Notes: generated by a model not told the origin, from the sequence alone. Positions 1 to 9,116 are shown, numbered from the stretch's first letter. The stretch: DNA of 64,000 nucleotides from Sporomusa termitida (GCF_007641255.1 NZ_CP036259.1:930001-994000); one strand, 5' to 3'. Numbers and translations: made by a program.

Positions 1-297
1 AATGATAAACAAAGAACGCTTGATCTGGGAAAGGGATATATGCCCACCGGCTTTGCAGAAAAGGTATACCATCTTCATGTGAAACCGTTGGGAGATTGGA
101 AGGAACTTTATTTTCGAGACTATCTGCGACAATACCCTAATGTTGCACGGCAATACGAGGCGTTGAAGCTGGGGCTTAAAGAGCGGTTCGAACATGACCG
201 TGATGCCTATACCTATGGAAAGTCGGATTTTGTCATGGAACAATCGCAAAAGGCTAAATTGGAATTTGCAGGACGTTATTTGCCACCTGAACACTAA
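1..297 (+). CDS. GrpB-family protein, C-terminal part (5' truncated)
   Basis: The frame is open from base 1 and ends at TAA 295-297. It gives about 98 residues including YHLHVKPLGDW and ELYFRDYLRQYP, which match the C-terminal half of the GrpB/UPF0157 family, a nucleotidyltransferase-fold family of about 170-190 residues. The first half lies outside the window, so the methionine at 40 is internal rather than a start. The family's role is poorly defined. Family assignment is from recognised motifs. Confidence 0.75.
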   Translation, partial: NDKQRTLDLGKGYMPTGFAEKVYHLHVKPLGDWKELYFRDYLRQYPNVARQYEALKLGLKERFEHDRDAYTYGKSDFVMEQSQKAKLEFAGRYLPPEH

Positions 298-326
298 TTC
301 GCCTTGCAGGCAGTAGACGCCCCAAT

Positions 327-350
327 CCTAAGAAGCCCCCACTTCTTAGG
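327..350. repeat. Perfect 9-bp hairpin, possibly an IS200/IS605-type end remnant
   Basis: CCTAAGAAG (327-335) and CTTCTTAGG (342-350) form a perfect stem around a CCCCCA loop. No T tract follows, so it is a poor intrinsic terminator. A short hairpin with a C-rich loop next to TGGTGG resembles the subterminal hairpins of IS200/IS605 elements. No transposase is nearby, so this would be a relic. It lies between the GrpB-like gene and the ASKHA-domain gene. Confidence 0.35.
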
Positions 351-389
351 TGGTGGTATGTCACATAATTCACATGCAGAGGAAGACTT

Positions 390-1949
390 ATGAAGAATGT
401 AATTTGTAAAAAAATATACCTTGAATTGAGAACGCCGGGTAATGGAGATTTTGTGGCCGACATTGACAGAATCCGTCAAGCTTTAAAACCGGAGTATGGA
501 GCGGTTCAGATTTCTATTGAAACCATTAAATTGTCCTATAAGCTGCTGCGGGATTTTGACTGGAAGCTCACAGTCACCTTAGTACAAAAAGGTTTTGCCT
601 GGGAAATTGTAAACCTTGAGCGGGGAAATACTGCAGATAAGAATTTTGCTTATGCAGCTGATCTTGGGAGCACAACGGTTATCATGCAGCTGATTGATCT
701 GAATACTGGCAATATTTTGTGGGAAGAAAGCGGGGTCAATCATCAAGTCCGTTTTGGTGAGGACATCCTTAGCCGCATCGTTTACGTTAAGGATAATGAT
801 GCCCATTTAAGGGAAATCCAGCAATGTACGCTGCTGAATTTTATTGAACTCATGGATAAAATTCAAACTGCCACAGGCATTTCTCCGGACCAATGCGGCG
901 CATTCATTATCGGCGGCAACACTACCATGATTCATTTTCTGTTGGGGATTGACCCTTGGTTTATTTTCTATACTCCCTATACGCCAGCTTTTAACCGGAC
1001 CGGTTTCTTTACTGGCCGTGAAATAGGTTTACCCTTTAATGGCTTAGTATACTGTTTTCCCTCTACAGCTAATTATTTAGGCGGCGATATTATCAGCGGG
1101 CTGTTGGCGTCCAAGATGTATGAACAAAGTGAACTGGCTCTCTATATGGATATTGGCACGAACGGCGAAATGCTTTTGGGCAACAAGGAATTTCTGTTTT
1201 CAGCTGCGGGTGCGGCAGGACCTGCCTTGGAAGGCGGTATCAGCAAGCAGGGAATGCGGGCGAAAGCAGGGGCGGTAGATTCGGTGCAGATTGTTCAAAA
1301 TCAGTTGCAGATTACTACCATAGAGAAGGCAAAGCCAGTGGGTATATGCGGTTCAGGGATTGTTGACCTTCTTGCTGAAATGTTGCTGGCAGGCTGGATT
1401 GATTATTCGGGTCGGTTTATTCCCGGCAGATCAGAGAGAATCCTTAGGCGGGACGGGGAATATGTCATTGTTTACGCCTGGGAGCACGAATCAGCCTTAC
1501 ATGAAGATTTAATATTCAGTCAGGCTGATATTTTAAGATTTATGGATACAAAAGCGGCAGCGAACACCATGGTAGCGTTTTTAGTGGAGGCATTGGGTAT
1601 TACACCGGATAAGATTCAACGGGTATATCTGGCCGGAGCCTTTGGCACCTACATAAATATTGAGTCAGGGATTACTATTGGGTTATATCCCGACCTGCCC
1701 CGAAAGAGGTTTGTTCAGCTGGGAAACGGCTCTATAAAAGGAGCCTGCAAGTTGTTACAAGATGCAGATCAATTATTGGTTGTGGAAGATCTAATTAGCA
1801 GTATAATCTATCTTTCCTTAGCTGAGGCGCCGGATTTTCTGAATAAAATGTCAGCGGCCAAATTTTTGCCCCACACGGATTTTTCCTTATATCCCACGGT
1901 TATTGAAAAGATCAAGAGCCGTAAACACTTGGAAAGTAGTTCCCGTTAA
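390..1949 (+). CDS. ASKHA-domain (DUF4445, RACo-like) protein lacking the ferredoxin domain
   Basis: 519 residues. Nucleotide-binding motifs of the ASKHA (actin/hexokinase-like) fold run in order: DLGSTT (91-96), GGNTTMIHFL, MDIGTNGEM, GICGSG and YLAGAFGTY. This is the C-terminal part of RACo-type proteins, which use ATP to drive reductive activation of corrinoid proteins. Such proteins normally begin with a [2Fe-2S] ferredoxin domain; here the first 80 residues contain only one cysteine, so the cluster is missing. The start ATG 390 follows AGAGGAAG. No methyltransferase or corrinoid gene is beside it, so a role in corrinoid activation is inference. A stand-alone ASKHA ATPase of unknown partner is equally possible. 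Confidence 0.7.
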   Translation: MKNVICKKIYLELRTPGNGDFVADIDRIRQALKPEYGAVQISIETIKLSYKLLRDFDWKLTVTLVQKGFAWEIVNLERGNTADKNFAYAADLGSTTVIMQLIDLNTGNILWEESGVNHQVRFGEDILSRIVYVKDNDAHLREIQQCTLLNFIELMDKIQTATGISPDQCGAFIIGGNTTMIHFLLGIDPWFIFYTPYTPAFNRTGFFTGREIGLPFNGLVYCFPSTANYLGGDIISGLLASKMYEQSELALYMDIGTNGEMLLGNKEFLFSAAGAAGPALEGGISKQGMRAKAGAVDSVQIVQNQLQITTIEKAKPVGICGSGIVDLLAEMLLAGWIDYSGRFIPGRSERILRRDGEYVIVYAWEHESALHEDLIFSQADILRFMDTKAAANTMVAFLVEALGITPDKIQRVYLAGAFGTYINIESGITIGLYPDLPRKRFVQLGNGSIKGACKLLQDADQLLVVEDLISSIIYLSLAEAPDFLNKMSAAKFLPHTDFSLYPTVIEKIKSRKHLESSSR

Positions 1950-2033
1950 TCGTCTGTCCAGCGATTGGACAATCCCTATACTTTTGTGAAATTTTTTCAT
2001 TTGTAGCGAATTAAACAAGGTAAAGTTAGTGTT

Positions 2034-2106
2034 TGCCAAGTACGTTAACCACCTGGTCAACGAAAAAGTCCATACCTGTTAGCGCGCATAACTCCAATAG
2101 ATACTA
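2034..2106 (+). pseudogene. Degraded duplicate of the 5' end of the DUF255 gene
   Basis: About 70 bases match the first codons of the intact gene at 3854, with several substitutions and small indels. Shared stretches include ACGTTAACCACCTGG and AAAGTCCATACCT. Only the first 20-25 codons are represented and the frame is broken. It suggests an old duplication or recombination that also left the neighbouring remnants (2139-2590). Confidence 0.65.
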
Positions 2107-2138
2107 TTTGTTTAAAAAGATAAATAGGGAGAGAAACA

Positions 2139-2365
2139 ATGGAGTCTGATTTGAAAAGAAAAGATTATATTAGTGGGATGAATACTTTATGGGAATTGCA
2201 TTAATTTCAGCAATGAGAAGTAAAGATCCTAATACGCAAGTTGGAGCTTGTGTTGTCAATAAAGATAATAAAATTGTTGGGATAGGATATAGTGGTTTGC
2301 CTATTGGATGCTCAGACGATGAATTCCCATGGGGAAATAAGGGAACATTCTTAGAAACAAATTAA
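2139..2365 (+). pseudogene. dCMP/cytidine deaminase family remnant (ComEB-like), frameshifted and truncated
   Basis: ATG 2139 opens a frame ([12 protein letters not shown]) that stops at once. One base later the second frame reads [20 protein letters not shown] and then [21 protein letters not shown], typical of the N-terminal half of deoxycytidylate deaminase. A single missing base around 2173-2176 explains the break. The frame ends at TAA 2363-2365, before the zinc-binding HAE and PCxxC motifs, so no active enzyme can be made. Intact homologues make dUMP from dCMP. Confidence 0.75.
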
Positions 2366-2374
2366 AATCGTTTA

Positions 2375-2590
2375 TGACATGAATACTGTTACTTTTGATT
2401 TAGTAAAAGATCCTGAGATGAAATTTGCACGAATAAGTAAATATATTTAAAAGAAGACGATATTGATAAAATTTTATCTCTAGAAGAGAAGAGGGAATTC
2501 AAGTTTGGTAGTTCACATTTATTTTGCCATCATTGCTCACAATGTCATGGCTATCAGCCAAATTTATATGATAGACTCTTCAAGGAATAA
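2375..2590 (+). pseudogene. Unidentified gene remnant with Cys/His cluster
   Basis: Two overlapping frames read FDLVKDPEMKFARISKYI (ending in a stop) and then EDDIDKILSLEEKREF followed by FCHHCSQCHGYQPNLYDRL, ending at TAA 2588-2590. The switch of frame near 2447-2452 and the missing start mark it as a remnant. The family was not recognised; the CHHCSQCH cluster could bind metal. It may be the far end of whichever rearrangement truncated the deaminase upstream. Confidence 0.45.
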
Positions 2591-2708
2591 ATATACCATT
2601 CACAGCAAACGAATGGGATAATGAACCTGTCCCTGTGTCCCTCCTGCAACGTTTTCGCACAGCCTACAGTTCCTTTCCGTCCATATTAAAATTTATTTGA
2701 GGTATCAT

Positions 2709-3677
2709 ATGGAGAACAGGATTATAGCTGACTTAAAAAACAGTTATGGGTTAACTTACAATCAAATTACTCCTGTAACAGGAGGATTGCTCAATAAGAA
2801 ATGGAAAGTTTCTACAGATAAAGGGGAATTACTGATCAAGCAATATAGCACAAAGCGCTTTGACAGAAAGAATTTGAAATTAATCGAATCCCGACTTCAA
2901 CGGCAAATTTTTCTTCAAAAAAAAGGCTTTTCTTGTCCGCTTATATGGCAGAGTGGAGGACAAGTAATCCGCTGGTTAAACGAAGAAACGGTATATATGG
3001 TAATGGAATTTTGCAAAGGAGACATTAAAAATTCCGACTCAATATCAATAAATCAAATGTATAGTCTAGGAGGCACTTGTGCTTTAATGCATAGAGCACT
3101 TTCACAATTACCACAGCCGTTAGTGAAGAGTTTACCTCATTTTGGAGGCTATACACTGGATTCTCTGTGGGAAAAGTTTAGATCTAGATTAAATAAATGC
3201 TCATCGGAGGATCATAGTGGATACCGGCAAACCTTACTTGCTTTAGAGCCCATTTTGAAACGGTTAAGTCCCGAATTTTTTGACAAGTTTTCCAAAGGAT
3301 ATGCTCATGAAGATTTTCATTCAGGTAACATTCTGTTTAATATTGATTGTGTATCTGCTGTCGTCGATTTTGATCGCAATTGCTGGAGTTATATTTTACA
3401 TGATATCGGAAGAGCGATACTGTCTTTTGCACTGGAAGAAGATAAAATGAACATTGAAAAGATATACGCTTTTCAAAAGGGTTATTCACAATATTTAGCG
3501 ATCACATTATCTGATATTGCAAATGCTTTGCGACTCTCTTGGTGCATTGAAATAGTGTGGTGGATACAACCAGAATTTTTTGAGGAATGTGACAAAACTC
3601 CAAAGCGTTTTAGAGATGAAATGTTATGGTTGACAAAACACTGGTTTGAAATGGATTCTATATTATATTCATATTAA
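2709..3677 (+). CDS. CotS/APH-like phosphotransferase (protein-kinase-like fold)
   Basis: 322 residues from ATG 2709, chosen because TGAGGT (2698-2703) lies five bases upstream; an in-frame TTG at 2697 would leave that signal inside the gene. Motifs of the aminoglycoside-phosphotransferase/choline-kinase fold are visible: TGGLLNKKW (nucleotide loop), LLIKQY (lysine), GYAHEDFHSGNILF (catalytic loop, H-x-D-x-x-x-x-N) and VVDFDR (metal-binding D). Families of this type include spore coat CotS and small-molecule kinases. The substrate cannot be read from sequence. Its region is more AT-rich than the DUF255 gene that follows. Confidence 0.7.
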   Translation: MENRIIADLKNSYGLTYNQITPVTGGLLNKKWKVSTDKGELLIKQYSTKRFDRKNLKLIESRLQRQIFLQKKGFSCPLIWQSGGQVIRWLNEETVYMVMEFCKGDIKNSDSISINQMYSLGGTCALMHRALSQLPQPLVKSLPHFGGYTLDSLWEKFRSRLNKCSSEDHSGYRQTLLALEPILKRLSPEFFDKFSKGYAHEDFHSGNILFNIDCVSAVVDFDRNCWSYILHDIGRAILSFALEEDKMNIEKIYAFQKGYSQYLAITLSDIANALRLSWCIEIVWWIQPEFFEECDKTPKRFRDEMLWLTKHWFEMDSILYSY

Positions 3678-3853
3678 GTTGGAGTGTGTTATGCTGGTAT
3701 GTTCAATTTTTATAAACTTTACATTGACTTACCACAACATTCCAATTACAATAAAAACAACACCTAACAAATAACAACTATCCATTATATAGCGTATGTA
3801 AAACCCAACCTAAGCAAATCCTAATTGGTAGCTATAAAAACGAGGTGATTTAA

Positions 3854-5938
3854 GTGACCGTTAAGCACGTTAACCACCTGGCCAATGAAAAAAGTCCATA
3901 CCTATTGCAGCATGCACACAACCCAATAGACTGGTATCCCTGGGGCGAAGCAGTCTTCGCGAAGGCCAAGGAAGAAGACAAGCCGGTATTTTTTAGTTGT
4001 GGCTATAGTACGTGCCACTGGTGCCATGTTATGGAGCGGGAATCGTTTGAGGATGAAACCGTTGCCGCGCTGTTGAATAATTATTTTGTGGCGGTTAAGG
4101 TGGACCGGGAGGAGCGGCCGGATGTGGATCATATCTATATGGCTGTTTGCCAGGCGGTGACCGGACAGGGCGGCTGGCCGCTGACGATTGTGATGACGCC
4201 GGATAAAAAGCCGTTTTTTGCCGGTACCTATTTGCCGAAGCATGCCATGTACGGGCGGCCGGGGCTGCTGGAAGTATTGTCAATGCTCAAGGAGCAGTGG
4301 GACCAGAACCGGGACAAGATTGAGGAGATTGGCGAAAAGCTGGCTCAGTCATTAAGACACCGGCCGGTCCAGGTGGAGCCGGGACAGTTGTCGGTGGAGA
4401 CGCTGGAGCAGGCCGTGGCCCAGCTGTTAAGTGATTTTGATCCTAATTATGGCGGCTTTGGGCCGGCGCCCAAGTTCCCGACCCCTCATAATCTCCTGTT
4501 TCTGATGCGCCACTGGCGGCGGACGGGGGATAAAAAAGCCATTGCCATGGTGGTAAAGACTTTGGATGCCATGAGCCGGGGCGGGATTTATGATCACCTG
4601 GGCTATGGCTTTGCCCGTTACTCCACCGACAACAGGTGGCTGGCGCCGCATTTTGAGAAGATGCTGTATGACAATGCGCTGTTGTGTTATGCCTATGTCG
4701 AAGCCTATCAGTGCACCGGCGACCCGGACTTTGCCCGGATTGCCGAGGAGATTATCGCCTATGTAATGCGGGATATGACCAATCCGGGCGGGGCTTTTTA
4801 TTCCGCCGAGGATGCCGACTCGGAAGGGGTGGAAGGCAAGTTTTATGTCTGGAAGCTGGCGGAGATTACGGCCGTGCTGGGACCGGAGCTGGGCCAGCTG
4901 TTTGCCGATGTGTACGATGTTACCGCTGATGGTAATTTTGAGGGCGAAAACATTCTGAACCTGATTGAGCAGGATTTATATGATTATGCGGCCCGGCACA
5001 GCCTTGATATTAGTGAGCTTGACGCCAAGCTGGCGGTCGCCAGGGTCAAACTGTATCAGGCACGGGAGCAGCGGGTCCATCCCTTTAAAGACGATAAGAT
5101 TCTGACAGCCTGGAACGGGCTGATGATTGCCGCCCTGGCCAAAGCCGGCCGGGTGCTGCAGAGAGAAGAGTATGCCAAGGTGGCGGAACGGGCCATTGAC
5201 TTTATCTTTGCCAAGCTGACGGCGGAAGACGGCAAGCGCCTGCTGGCCCGGTACCGGGAGGGCAATGCGGCCTATCTGGGATATGTTGATGATTACGCGT
5301 TTATGTTATGGGGACTGCTGGAGGTGTACGAAACCACCTTCAACCCCAAATATCTGCGCCAGGCCATTGCGCTGAGCGCCGATCTTAAAGAATTATTCTG
5401 GGACCAGGAAAACGGGGGCTTTTATTTCACCGGCAACGATGGCGAGGAATTGCTGATGCGCCAAAAAGAGATCTATGACGGCGCCATGCCTGCCGGCAAT
5501 TCGGTGGCGGCGCTGGCCTTGCTGCGACTAGGGCGCTTGACGGAGAATGCCGAGTATATCAGCATGGCGGAAAAGCTGTTCAGCTGTTTCAGCAGCGAGA
5601 TTTCCCGCTATCCCCGGGCCTATACGTATTTCTTACTGGCCCTTGATTACTATCTGACCCCGCCGAGCCATATCGTGATTGCCGGGGAGAAGGCAGATCC
5701 CAATGTGCAGGCCATGCTGGCGCTGGCCGGACAGAGTTTTATGCCGGCAACGACGGTTGTCTACAATGACCCGGACTATCAGGCCGACAACTGGGAGCTT
5801 GTGCCTGTGGCGGCCGGGCAGGGGGCTGTTAACGGTCAGGCAACCGGCTATATCTGCGAGAATTTTGCCTGCCGGAAACCTGTACATACGGTTGAGGAAT
5901 TTAAACAGGTCCTGCCCAGGCAAAATCTCGAAGAATAA
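3854..5938 (+). CDS. Thioredoxin-domain protein, DUF255/YyaL (Spermatogenesis-associated 20-like)
   Basis: 694 residues, full length for the family. The N-terminal thioredoxin-like domain contains CHWC at residues 54-57, followed by the family signature VMERESFED and [14 protein letters not shown]. The rest is an alpha/alpha-barrel of the six-hairpin glycosidase type ([30 protein letters not shown]). The biochemical role is not established; a redox or cellobiose-epimerase-like fold is known for the family. The GTG start at 3854 follows GAGGTGAT at 3842-3849. A broken copy of its first codons lies at 2034-2106. Confidence 0.88.
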   Translation: MTVKHVNHLANEKSPYLLQHAHNPIDWYPWGEAVFAKAKEEDKPVFFSCGYSTCHWCHVMERESFEDETVAALLNNYFVAVKVDREERPDVDHIYMAVCQAVTGQGGWPLTIVMTPDKKPFFAGTYLPKHAMYGRPGLLEVLSMLKEQWDQNRDKIEEIGEKLAQSLRHRPVQVEPGQLSVETLEQAVAQLLSDFDPNYGGFGPAPKFPTPHNLLFLMRHWRRTGDKKAIAMVVKTLDAMSRGGIYDHLGYGFARYSTDNRWLAPHFEKMLYDNALLCYAYVEAYQCTGDPDFARIAEEIIAYVMRDMTNPGGAFYSAEDADSEGVEGKFYVWKLAEITAVLGPELGQLFADVYDVTADGNFEGENILNLIEQDLYDYAARHSLDISELDAKLAVARVKLYQAREQRVHPFKDDKILTAWNGLMIAALAKAGRVLQREEYAKVAERAIDFIFAKLTAEDGKRLLARYREGNAAYLGYVDDYAFMLWGLLEVYETTFNPKYLRQAIALSADLKELFWDQENGGFYFTGNDGEELLMRQKEIYDGAMPAGNSVAALALLRLGRLTENAEYISMAEKLFSCFSSEISRYPRAYTYFLLALDYYLTPPSHIVIAGEKADPNVQAMLALAGQSFMPATTVVYNDPDYQADNWELVPVAAGQGAVNGQATGYICENFACRKPVHTVEEFKQVLPRQNLEE

Positions 5939-5973
5939 GCCGTACAGCTTCTGGCAGCGGCTGACAAAAAATC

Positions 5974-6002
5974 TTGTCTGTTTTTCAAAAAATTAGTAAA
6001 AT
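5974..6002 (+). promoter_or_regulatory. Sigma-A-type promoter for ferritin
   Basis: TTGTCT (5974-5979) and TAAAAT (5997-6002) are separated by 17 bases and lie 35 bases before the ferritin start. Both hexamers are one mismatch from consensus. Confidence 0.6.
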
Positions 6003-6036
6003 ATAGTTGAATGGAATAGGAAAGGGGAGCAGCACA

Positions 6037-6549
6037 TTGATTACTGCAAAATTACAAAACGCTATCAACAACCAGATCCAGGCAGAAATGTATTCCGCTA
6101 ATCTCTATCTGGCCATGTCGGGGTACTGTATGTCGAAAAACCTGAAGGGATTTGCCAACTGGCTCCGGGTACAGTATCAGGAAGAAACGATGCATGCCTT
6201 AAAGTTTGTTGATTATATCCTCGAGCGTGGGGGCCAGCTGGAACTAAAGGTGCTGGAGGCGCCGCCGACCGAGTTCGGCAAACCTATTGAGGTATTTGAG
6301 AAGATATTGTCCCATGAAGAGCATGTCACCAGTCTGATTAATCAGCTGTATGCGGTTGCTGTTGAGGAAAAGGATGTGGCAACCCAGATTTTCCTGCAGT
6401 GGTTTGTGACCGAGCAGGTGGAGGAAGAGGCTTCGGCCAGTGAGGTGCTTGAACAGTTAAGAATGGTCGGTGACAGTGCCGGTTTGTTCTATCTGGATAA
6501 AGAACTGGCGGCCAGAGTCTATCAGCCGCCGGCTGCACCTGCTCAGTAG
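6037..6549 (+). CDS. ftnA: Ferritin (non-heme iron storage)
   Basis: 170 residues from TTG 6037, preceded by GGGGAG at 6024-6029 with seven bases of spacing; an upstream in-frame TTG at 6007 has no such signal. The four-helix bundle carries the ferroxidase-centre ligands: E17, E50 and H53 (QYQEETMHA), then an E in SHEEH near 94, and QWFVTEQVEEE. It oxidises Fe(II) and stores it in a 24-mer cytoplasmic shell. It is monocistronic, with its own promoter and a strong terminator. Confidence 0.93.
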   Translation: MITAKLQNAINNQIQAEMYSANLYLAMSGYCMSKNLKGFANWLRVQYQEETMHALKFVDYILERGGQLELKVLEAPPTEFGKPIEVFEKILSHEEHVTSLINQLYAVAVEEKDVATQIFLQWFVTEQVEEEASASEVLEQLRMVGDSAGLFYLDKELAARVYQPPAAPAQ

Positions 6550-6556
6550 CAATAAG

Positions 6557-6580
6557 AGACCCCGGTGCGGGGTCTTTTGT
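6557..6580 (+). terminator. Rho-independent terminator of ferritin
   Basis: An 8-bp stem AGACCCCG/CGGGGTCT with a GTG loop is followed by TTTTGT. A second small hairpin, CCCC-TTCG-GGGG at 6590-6601, sits immediately before the AGGAGG of the next gene and may affect its translation. Confidence 0.85.
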
Positions 6581-6614
6581 TTAAACAAACCCCTTCGGGG
6601 GCAGGAGGATGTTT

Positions 6615-7991
6615 ATGAACAGAATTGTCATCATTGGGGCGGTGGCGGCCGGGCTTAAGTCGGCCGCGAAGATCCGCCGGGAAGACCCGGCAGCGGAAAT
6701 TATTGTTCTGGAAAAAGGCTCGCTCATTTCTTATGGCGCTTGCGGGATGCCCTTTTATGTAGGCGGCTTGATTGCCGATATCAGTGATTTTGTAAAAACC
6801 ACGGCCGGCGCAGTGCGCAATCCGGAATTTTTCAAACAGGACAAGGGTGTGGATGTACGCATTCGTACATTGGTCACGGCTATTAACCGGGCAGCGAAAA
6901 CGGTAGCGGCCAGAAATCTGGACACCGGGGCCGACACGGTATTTCCTTATGACAAGCTGGTTATTGCCACCGGCGCGAGCCCTGTCAGGCCGCCGCTGCC
7001 GGGGATTGAACTGGGGGGGATTCAGCAGTTCTGGCACCCCGATGATGCGGCGGCGGTCCGGGCCGGGATCGATAACGGCCAGATCAGGCAGGCGGTGATT
7101 ATTGGCGCCGGGCTTGTGGGTATGGAAATGGCCGAGGCTTTTACATCCCGTGGGGTTGCGGTAACGGTAATTGAGATGCAGGATCAGGTGTTTCCCGCTT
7201 TCCTGGATACCGAGGCGGCGGCCGCAGTGGCCAGTTATGCCCAGGCCGCCGGCATCACGCTGCGGCTGGGCGAGAAGGTGGAGCGGTTTGACGGGGACAG
7301 TACGGTTAAGGCGGTGGTAACCGATAAACGGGTTATTCCGGCTGATGTTGTGATACTGGCGATTGGCGTCCGGCCGAATACGGAACTGGCCACAGCCGCC
7401 GGTCTGGCTATCGGTCCCTCCGGGGCGATCGCGGTGAATGAATATTTGCAGACAAGTGACCCCGATATTTACGCCGGCGGCGATTGCGCCGAGAATACCA
7501 ATATCATCTCCGGCAAAAAGGTGTTTGCGCCCATGGGTTCAACCGCCAACAAGCATGGCCGGGTGATCGGTGAGAATATCGGCGGCAACCGCGTTGCCTT
7601 TCGCGGGGTGCTGAATACGGTTGCTGTCCGGCTGCTGGAGTTTCATGTCGGCAAGACCGGCCTGACCGAGCGGGAGGCGAAAGCCCTGGGCTATCAATAT
7701 GTAACCGCAACGGCAGCCGCCCCGGATAAGCCCCACTATATGCCGGACTCTAAACAGATAACGGTAAAGCTGATCGTTGAGGCTGCCAGCCGAAAGGTCC
7801 TTGGGGCGCAGATCTTCGGCAAGGGTGATGTATCGAAACGAATTGATGTTATGGCGGCAGCGCTCACTATGGGCGCAACGATTGATGACCTGTTTGATAT
7901 CGACCTGGCCTATGCGCCGCCCTACAGCAGCCCGATTGACAATGTGGCGATTGCCGCCAATGTCGCGATGAATAAGCTGCAGGCCAAGTAA
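6615..7991 (+). CDS. CoA-disulfide reductase / NADH oxidase-like flavoprotein
   Basis: 458 residues. ATG 6615 is six bases after AGGAGG (6603-6608); the in-frame ATG at 6609 abuts that signal. The N-terminal FAD-binding motif is IIGAVAAGLKSA. The single redox-active cysteine typical of CoADR/Nox lies in YGACGMPFY (C43). A second Rossmann motif IIGAGLVGMEMAEAF binds NAD(P)H, and YAGGDCAE is the FAD-binding motif near 300. The C-terminal dimerisation domain is complete. Likely roles are thiol or oxygen detoxification in an anaerobe, or persulfide reduction. No rhodanese domain is fused. Substrate preference cannot be decided from the sequence. Confidence 0.85.
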   Translation: MNRIVIIGAVAAGLKSAAKIRREDPAAEIIVLEKGSLISYGACGMPFYVGGLIADISDFVKTTAGAVRNPEFFKQDKGVDVRIRTLVTAINRAAKTVAARNLDTGADTVFPYDKLVIATGASPVRPPLPGIELGGIQQFWHPDDAAAVRAGIDNGQIRQAVIIGAGLVGMEMAEAFTSRGVAVTVIEMQDQVFPAFLDTEAAAAVASYAQAAGITLRLGEKVERFDGDSTVKAVVTDKRVIPADVVILAIGVRPNTELATAAGLAIGPSGAIAVNEYLQTSDPDIYAGGDCAENTNIISGKKVFAPMGSTANKHGRVIGENIGGNRVAFRGVLNTVAVRLLEFHVGKTGLTEREAKALGYQYVTATAAAPDKPHYMPDSKQITVKLIVEAASRKVLGAQIFGKGDVSKRIDVMAAALTMGATIDDLFDIDLAYAPPYSSPIDNVAIAANVAMNKLQAK

Positions 7992-8046
7992 AGGGAATAC
8001 CGGCTCCGGCTGCCGGGGAAAAATAAATGAAACCGGTTTGGGTAAA

Positions 8047-8096
8047 ATTCATGACGGCGGTTCACACTACTATTGAGGTGAACTGCCGTCATGAAT
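8047..8096 (+). promoter_or_regulatory. Long stem-loop enclosing the splB ribosome-binding site and start codon
   Basis: ATTCATGACGGCGGTTCAC (8047-8065) pairs with GTGAACTGCCGTCATGAAT (8078-8096) over 19 positions, with one G-U pair. The loop is 12 bases. The 3' arm contains part of the Shine-Dalgarno (GAGGTG, 8076-8081) and the whole ATG (8091-8093). No T tract follows. In the folded transcript the start of splB would be fully buried, which suggests translational control. A role as terminator of the upstream gene cannot be excluded. Confidence 0.7.
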
Positions 8097-9116
8097 GTGT
8101 TTGTACCCAAACGCGCTTTTTTTGAACCTAAAGCCCTCGATTATCCCCTGGGGAAGGAAATATATGAAAAACTGCAGGACCTGGCTGTGCCGATCCAGTT
8201 TACCGGCTCTCATAACCGGGTGACAGGGATCCCGGGCAACACGGCCCGTGAAGCTTTCCGCGAGGCTAAGCGCACCTTGGTCGTCGGCGTCAGAAAGGGG
8301 ACTAAGTTTGCCAGCTGCAAGCCTTCGGCGCATTATCAGCTGCCGCTCAACACCAGTTGTCCGAGTATGTGTGAATATTGTTATTTGGCAACCACTCTGG
8401 GCAAAAAGCCGTATCTCCGGGTATATGTAAATACTGAGGATATTTTTACCCAGGCCGAAGCCTATATTGCGGAGCGGGCACCGGCGATTACCTGGTTTGA
8501 GGGGGCGGCCACCTCTGACCCGATTCCCACTGAATATCTGACCGGCCTTTTGTTCAAAACAATTGAGTTCTTCGGCCGCCAGGAGCTGGGGCGGTTCCGT
8601 TTTGTTACCAAACATGACAAGGTGGACAGCCTGCTGCGGGCCCGGCATAATGGGCATACCCGCTTCCGGTTCAGTCTAAATGCGGCCGCGGTGATTGAGA
8701 AATATGAGCATGTAACGCCGTCCATGCTGGAACGGGTGGCTGCTGCCGGCAAGGTAGCCGGGGCGGGCTATCCGGTAGGCTTTATTATCGCGCCGATTTT
8801 CTATTTTTCCGGCTGGCAGCAGGAATATGACCGGCTGGTGGCGGCACTTGACGCCCAATTGCCGGCTGCGGCCAGAACGGATTTGACTTTCGAGCTGATT
8901 TCCCACCGCTTTACCAAACGGGCTAAAAATAATATTTTGGACTTATTTCCTGAGACCGATTTGCCGATGACGGAAAGTGAGCGGAAATATAAATATGGTC
9001 AGTTTGGTTACGGTAAATATGTTTATCAGCCGGAGGTTCTAAAGGAGATTAAAGAGTTTATGCTGGAACGATTGTCAGCTGTTTTTCCTCAGGCTAAAGT
9101 CGAGTATTTTGTCTGA
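8091..9116 (+). CDS. splB: Spore photoproduct lyase (radical SAM)
   Basis: 341 residues. This enzyme reverses the UV-induced spore photoproduct (5-thyminyl-5,6-dihydrothymine) in DNA during germination, using a 5'-deoxyadenosyl radical. The radical SAM cluster motif CPSMCEYC gives C90, C94 and C97, the same numbering as I recall for Bacillus subtilis SplB, and a Tyr follows (CYL). Other family motifs are RFRFVTKHDKVD, HNGHTRFRFSLN, LTFELISHRFTK and KYKYGQFGYGKYVY. Position 140 (FEGAATSD) is Ala, where the B. subtilis enzyme has the hydrogen-donating Cys141. Cys76 (KFASCKPS) could replace it. The start codon lies inside a 19-bp hairpin. Confidence 0.93.
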   Translation: MNVFVPKRAFFEPKALDYPLGKEIYEKLQDLAVPIQFTGSHNRVTGIPGNTAREAFREAKRTLVVGVRKGTKFASCKPSAHYQLPLNTSCPSMCEYCYLATTLGKKPYLRVYVNTEDIFTQAEAYIAERAPAITWFEGAATSDPIPTEYLTGLLFKTIEFFGRQELGRFRFVTKHDKVDSLLRARHNGHTRFRFSLNAAAVIEKYEHVTPSMLERVAAAGKVAGAGYPVGFIIAPIFYFSGWQQEYDRLVAALDAQLPAAARTDLTFELISHRFTKRAKNNILDLFPETDLPMTESERKYKYGQFGYGKYVYQPEVLKEIKEFMLERLSAVFPQAKVEYFV

